Shown here piece after piece: positions 60,995-64,000 of a stretch of 64,000 bases of DNA. The position numbers and the translations under genes are program-made. The stretch comes from JACMQX01 sp044225675 (GTDB taxonomy: Bacteria; Pseudomonadota; Gammaproteobacteria; Burkholderiales; Burkholderiaceae_C), in the NCBI GenBank assembly GCA_044225675.1, contig JBGAIH010000009.1:1-64000 (forward strand), in the 5' to 3' direction. Position 1 is the first letter of the stretch. Each line of letters begins with the position of its first letter. Under the pieces are notes generated by a model that saw nothing but the letters and a program-made list of their open reading frames with translations, made no database searches and was not told where the DNA came from.

Positions 60995-61645
60995 TCAGGC
61001 GGCCAGCGTGTGGGCGAGCCAGGGCTTGGTGGCCAGGCGCTCGGCCTCGAAGGCCTTGATCTTGTCGCGCTGGCGCAGCGTGAGGCCGATGTCGTCCAGG
61101 CCATTGAGCAGGCAGTACTTGCGAAACGGCTGGACGTCGAAGGGCAGGGTCTCGCCGCCGGGCCGCACGATCAGCTGGCGCTCCAGATCCACGGTCAGCG
61201 AATAGCCCGGGAACGCGGCGCATTCGTCAAACAGCTGGGCCACCTGCGCATCGGGCAGCACGATCGGCAGCAGCCCGTTCTTGAAGCTGTTGTTGAAGAA
61301 GATGTCGGCGTAGCTCGGCGCGATGATCGCGCGAAAGCCGAACTGGTCGAGCGCCCAGGGCGCATGCTCGCGCGACGAGCCGCAGCCGAAGTTCTTGCGC
61401 GCAAGCAGGATCGAAGCGCCCTGGTAGCGCGGCTGGTTGAGCACGAAGTCCGGGTTCGGCTTGCGGCTGGCCGGGTCCTGGCCCGGATAGCCCGGGTCCA
61501 GGTAGCGCCACTCGTCGAACAGGTTCGGGCCGAAGCCGGTCTTGCGGATCGACTTGAGGAACTGCTTGGGGATGATCGCGTCGGTGTCGACGTTCTCGCG
61601 ATCCATCGGGGCCACGAGGCCCTTGTGTACGGTGAATTTCTGCAT
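60995..61645 (-). CDS. leuD: 3-isopropylmalate dehydratase small subunit
   Basis: Swivelling domain partner of LeuC in isopropylmalate isomerisation. VAPMDRENVDTDAIIPKQFL, FGCGSSREHAPWAL and FKNGLLPIVLPDAQV are characteristic. Length 216. The ATG at 61645 immediately abuts the entericidin stop codon, so it is likely translated by read-on ribosomes. Confidence 0.97.
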   Translation of the reverse strand: MQKFTVHKGLVAPMDRENVDTDAIIPKQFLKSIRKTGFGPNLFDEWRYLDPGYPGQDPASRKPNPDFVLNQPRYQGASILLARKNFGCGSSREHAPWALDQFGFRAIIAPSYADIFFNNSFKNGLLPIVLPDAQVAQLFDECAAFPGYSLTVDLERQLIVRPGGETLPFDVQPFRKYCLLNGLDDIGLTLRQRDKIKAFEAERLATKPWLAHTLAA

Positions 61646-61783
61646 TTATTTCTTCTTGGCGGCGTCTTCGATCGCGCTGCCCGCGCGCTGGATGTCCTGG
61701 CCCGCGCCCTTGACGGTGTTGCAGCCGGAAAGGCCCAGCGACAGGAAAGCGATGGCAAGCAGGGAAGCGATGGTCGTCTTCAT
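61646..61783 (-). CDS. Entericidin-like small lipoprotein
   Basis: A 45-residue lipoprotein between leuC and leuD. The signal peptide MKTTIASLLAIAFLSLG leads to a lipobox LSGC with Cys21 as the lipidated residue. The mature part (NTVKGAGQDIQRAGSAIEDAAKK) is the amphipathic helix of EcnA/EcnB-type proteins. Entericidins act as an antidote–toxin lipoprotein pair in enterobacteria; here only one copy is seen and its role is unknown. Its position inside the leu operon recurs in Burkholderiales. Confidence 0.88.
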   Translation of the reverse strand: MKTTIASLLAIAFLSLGLSGCNTVKGAGQDIQRAGSAIEDAAKKK

Positions 61784-61795
61784 GGTTCAGTCCTT

Positions 61796-63217
61796 TCAGG
61801 CAAATTTGCGGATGTCAACGAAATGTCCGTGCAGGGCCGCTGCGGCAGCCATGGCGGGGCTCACGAGATGCGTGCGGCCGCCAGCACCCTGGCGGCCCTC
61901 GAAGTTGCGGTTGGAGGTCGAGGCGCAGCGCTCGCCCGGCTCCAGCCGGTCGGCGTTCATCGCCAGGCACATCGAGCAGCCCGGCTCGCGCCATTCGAAG
62001 CCCGCCGCCTTGAAGATCTCGTGCAGGCCTTCGCGCTCGGCCTGCTCCTTCACCAGGCCGGAGCCGGGAACGACCATGGCCAGCTTGACGTTGCGCGCCA
62101 CCTTCTGCCCCATCTTCTTCACGACGGCGGCGGCCTCGCGCATGTCCTCGATGCGGCTGTTGGTGCAGGAGCCGATGAACACCTTGTCGATGAGGATGTC
62201 GTCCAGGGCCTTGCCCGGCTGCAGTCCCATGTAGGTCAGCGCCCGCTCGATGGCGCCGCGCTTGTTGGCGTCTTTCTCGGCATCGGGGTCGGGCACGCGT
62301 GCGTCGATGCCCAGCACCATCTCGGGCGAGGTGCCCCAGGTGACCTGCGGGACGATCTTCGCGGCGTCGAGTTCGACGACGGTGTCGAACTTCGCGTCGG
62401 GGTCGGATTGCAGCGTCCGCCAGTACGCGACGGCCTGGTCCCATTCCACGCCGGTGGGTGACAGCGGGCGCCCGCGCAGGTACTCGATGGTCTTGTCGTC
62501 GACCGCGACCAGGCCGGCGCGAGCGCCGCCTTCGATGGCCATGTTGCAGACCGTCATCCGGCCTTCCATCGACAGCGCGCGGATCGCCGAGCCCGCGAAC
62601 TCGATGGTGTAGCCCGTGCCGCCGGCCGTGCCGATGCGCCCGATGATGGCCAGCACGATGTCCTTGGCCGTCACGCCGGGGCTGAGCCGGCCCTCGACCT
62701 TGATGAGCATGTTCTTCGCCTTCTTGGCCAGCAGCGTCTGCGTGGCCATGACGTGCTCCACCTCGCTCGTGCCGATGCCGTGCGCCAGCGCGCCGAAGGC
62801 GCCATGCGTGGAGGTGTGCGAATCGCCGCAGACCACCGTCATGCCCGGCAGCGTCGCGCCCTGCTCGGGGCCGATCACGTGCACGATGCCCTGGCGCTTG
62901 GACAGGAACGGGAAGAAGGCCGCCGCGCCGAACTCGGCGATGTTGCTGTCCAGCGTGGTGATCTGCTCCTTGCTGATCGGGTCGGCGATGCCGTCATAGC
63001 CGCGCTCCCAGCCGGTGGTGGGCGTGTTGTGGTCGGCGGTGGCCACGATGGAGCTGACGCGCCAGACCTTGCGGCCGGCCTCGCGCAGGCCTTCGAAGGC
63101 CTGCGGGCTCGTGACTTCATGGACCAGGTGGCGGTCGATGTAGAGGATGGCGGTGCCGTCTTCCTCGGTGTGGACGACGTGCTCGTCCCAGATCTTGTCG
63201 TACAGGGTGCGTCCCAT
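61796..63217 (-). CDS. leuC: 3-isopropylmalate dehydratase large subunit
   Basis: Aconitase-family [4Fe-4S] enzyme. Cluster cysteines lie in FIGSCTNSRIEDMR and GCSMCLAMN; substrate and catalytic residues include VCGDSHTSTHGAFG and the RCASTSNRNFEGRQG stretch. Length 473. First gene of leuC–ecn–leuD–leuB–asd; a LysR-family regulator lies directly upstream in the same direction. Confidence 0.97.
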   Translation of the reverse strand: MGRTLYDKIWDEHVVHTEEDGTAILYIDRHLVHEVTSPQAFEGLREAGRKVWRVSSIVATADHNTPTTGWERGYDGIADPISKEQITTLDSNIAEFGAAAFFPFLSKRQGIVHVIGPEQGATLPGMTVVCGDSHTSTHGAFGALAHGIGTSEVEHVMATQTLLAKKAKNMLIKVEGRLSPGVTAKDIVLAIIGRIGTAGGTGYTIEFAGSAIRALSMEGRMTVCNMAIEGGARAGLVAVDDKTIEYLRGRPLSPTGVEWDQAVAYWRTLQSDPDAKFDTVVELDAAKIVPQVTWGTSPEMVLGIDARVPDPDAEKDANKRGAIERALTYMGLQPGKALDDILIDKVFIGSCTNSRIEDMREAAAVVKKMGQKVARNVKLAMVVPGSGLVKEQAEREGLHEIFKAAGFEWREPGCSMCLAMNADRLEPGERCASTSNRNFEGRQGAGGRTHLVSPAMAAAAALHGHFVDIRKFA

Positions 63218-63244
63218 GGATAACTTTCCTCGTGGTCAATGATT

Positions 63245-64000
63245 CTAGGCAGTTGTGGCGCGGGCGGTAAGGTGGTCCACCAGCAGCCGCGCGGTGACGG
63301 GCAGGGTCGTGAAGTCGCGCGCGACGAGCTGGATCTTCCGTTCGGACCAATCATCGGTCAGGGCGATGCTTTCAAGATCGCCCACCCCGTGCATCAGCTC
63401 GAAGGCCCGCAGCGGCATGACGCCGACCCCAAGACCGTTGTGGATCATCCGGCACATGGCGTCGAGCCCGGTCACGTGGATGCGCAGCCGGATGCTGCGT
63501 CCGGCCCGGGTGGCGGCGCCGTGGATCGCCATGTAGATCGAGCTGGTGGAGTGAAGGCCGACGTGGTCGAAGTCCAGGCTCTCTTCAAACGCGATCGCCG
63601 GGCGCCCGGACAGCGGGTGGCCGCGCGGGATGATCAGCGCCAGGCGGTCCTCGCGGTAGGCCATCGTCTGCAACTCGCCGACGCCGGCGGCTACGTTGCA
63701 AATGCCCAGGTCGGCGGCGCCTTCCTGGACGGCCCGGACCACTTCGGTGCTCAGGTGTTCTTCCAGATCGATCTTGATCTCTGAATGATCGCGCACGAAG
63801 GCACCGAGGTCTTCGGGCAGGAACTGCACGATGGCCGAGATGCTGGCGTGCACGCGCACGTGGCCGCGAATGCCGTCCGCGTACTCGCTGAGCTCGCCCT
63901 GCATCTTCTCCAGACTGAAGAGCACGGAACGGGCATGGTGCAGCAGGCTTTCGCCCGCCGGCGTGAGGTTCACGCCGCGCGTGTGGCGGTACAGCAGGGG
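63245..64000 (-). CDS. LysR-family transcriptional regulator, 5' part outside window
   Basis: C-terminal 251 residues of a LysR-type regulator; the frame is open to the window edge. The first visible residues, LLYRHTRGVNLTPAGE, are the end of the helix-turn-helix domain. The linker helix (SLEKMQGELSEYADG) and the two-lobed effector-binding domain (VRVHASISAIVQFLPEDLGAF; IIPRGHPLSG) follow. It lies 27 bp upstream of leuC and is co-oriented, so it may be co-transcribed. Target and effector are unknown; it does not have to control leu genes. Confidence 0.88.
   Translation of the reverse strand, partial: PLLYRHTRGVNLTPAGESLLHHARSVLFSLEKMQGELSEYADGIRGHVRVHASISAIVQFLPEDLGAFVRDHSEIKIDLEEHLSTEVVRAVQEGAADLGICNVAAGVGELQTMAYREDRLALIIPRGHPLSGRPAIAFEESLDFDHVGLHSTSSIYMAIHGAATRAGRSIRLRIHVTGLDAMCRMIHNGLGVGVMPLRAFELMHGVGDLESIALTDDWSERKIQLVARDFTTLPVTARLLVDHLTARATTA

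Overview
The window is a high-GC, densely coded chromosomal segment from a betaproteobacterium, most likely order Burkholderiales. The evidence is conserved gene order. The left part runs rne–rluC–HAD–Rieske–sppA–methyltransferase–maf–yceD–rpmF–plsX–fabHDG–acpP–fabF–rpoE–rseAB–degP–lepA–lepB–rnc–era–recO–pdxJ–acpS–nagZ. The right part runs (minus strand) leuC–ecn–leuD–leuB–asd–fimV–truA–trpF–trpB–trpA–accD. I cannot name the genus. No rRNA, tRNA, IS element, phage or CRISPR array was found.

Layout. (1) 1–27.9 kb is housekeeping: RNA decay and modification (RNase E, cut by the window edge; RluC), fatty-acid and phospholipid synthesis, the sigma-E envelope-stress operon (rpoE, rseA, rseB, degP), translation and secretion factors (lepA, lepB), ribosome maturation (rnc, era), recombination, PLP synthesis, muropeptide recycling and lysyl-tRNA synthetase. 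(2) 28.0–49.5 kb is an accessory glycan locus on the plus strand. It holds a MurJ-type flippase, an HpcH/HpaI-like aldolase, a PglC-like phosphoglycosyl transferase, a split glycine-decarboxylase pair (gcvPA/gcvPB-like), an AsnB-like amidotransferase, a type III glutamine synthetase / gamma-glutamylmethylamide synthetase-like ligase, a GT-B protein, a WbpG/PseA-like N-acetyl-sugar amidotransferase with its own HisF and HisH paralogues, a Gfo/Idh/MocA oxidoreductase, and a near-complete legionaminic-acid-type pathway (neuA/legF, ptmA-like SDR, neuB/legI, neuC/legG, neuD/pglD-like acetyltransferase, a CBS–aminotransferase fusion, and a membrane-bound 4,6-dehydratase). (3) 49.6–64 kb returns to housekeeping: LON-domain protein, YggT, accD, trpABF, truA, fimV, asd and the leu operon, ending in a truncated LysR regulator.

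How the glycan genes could work together (inference). Dehydratase, aminotransferase and acetyltransferase would make UDP-2,4-diacetamido-trideoxyglucose. The NeuC, NeuB and NeuA homologues would convert it to a CMP-activated 5,7-diamino nonulosonic acid. The WbpG/HisH/HisF set would turn an N-acetyl group into an acetamidino group. The most unusual part is the split P-protein, class II amidotransferase and type III glutamine synthetase, with no H-, T- or L-protein in the window. I propose as a testable idea that they make methylamine or another small amine and load it on glutamate, to supply an N-alkylated (e.g. N-methyl) amidine or amide on the glycan. The locus-specific HisF carries Glu where histidine-pathway HisF has the catalytic Asp130, which supports a dedicated non-histidine role.

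Other points: an exact-register 15-residue duplication inside TrpF, an unexplained leader with promoter-like elements and a strong terminator in front of lepA, and several clear intrinsic terminators.
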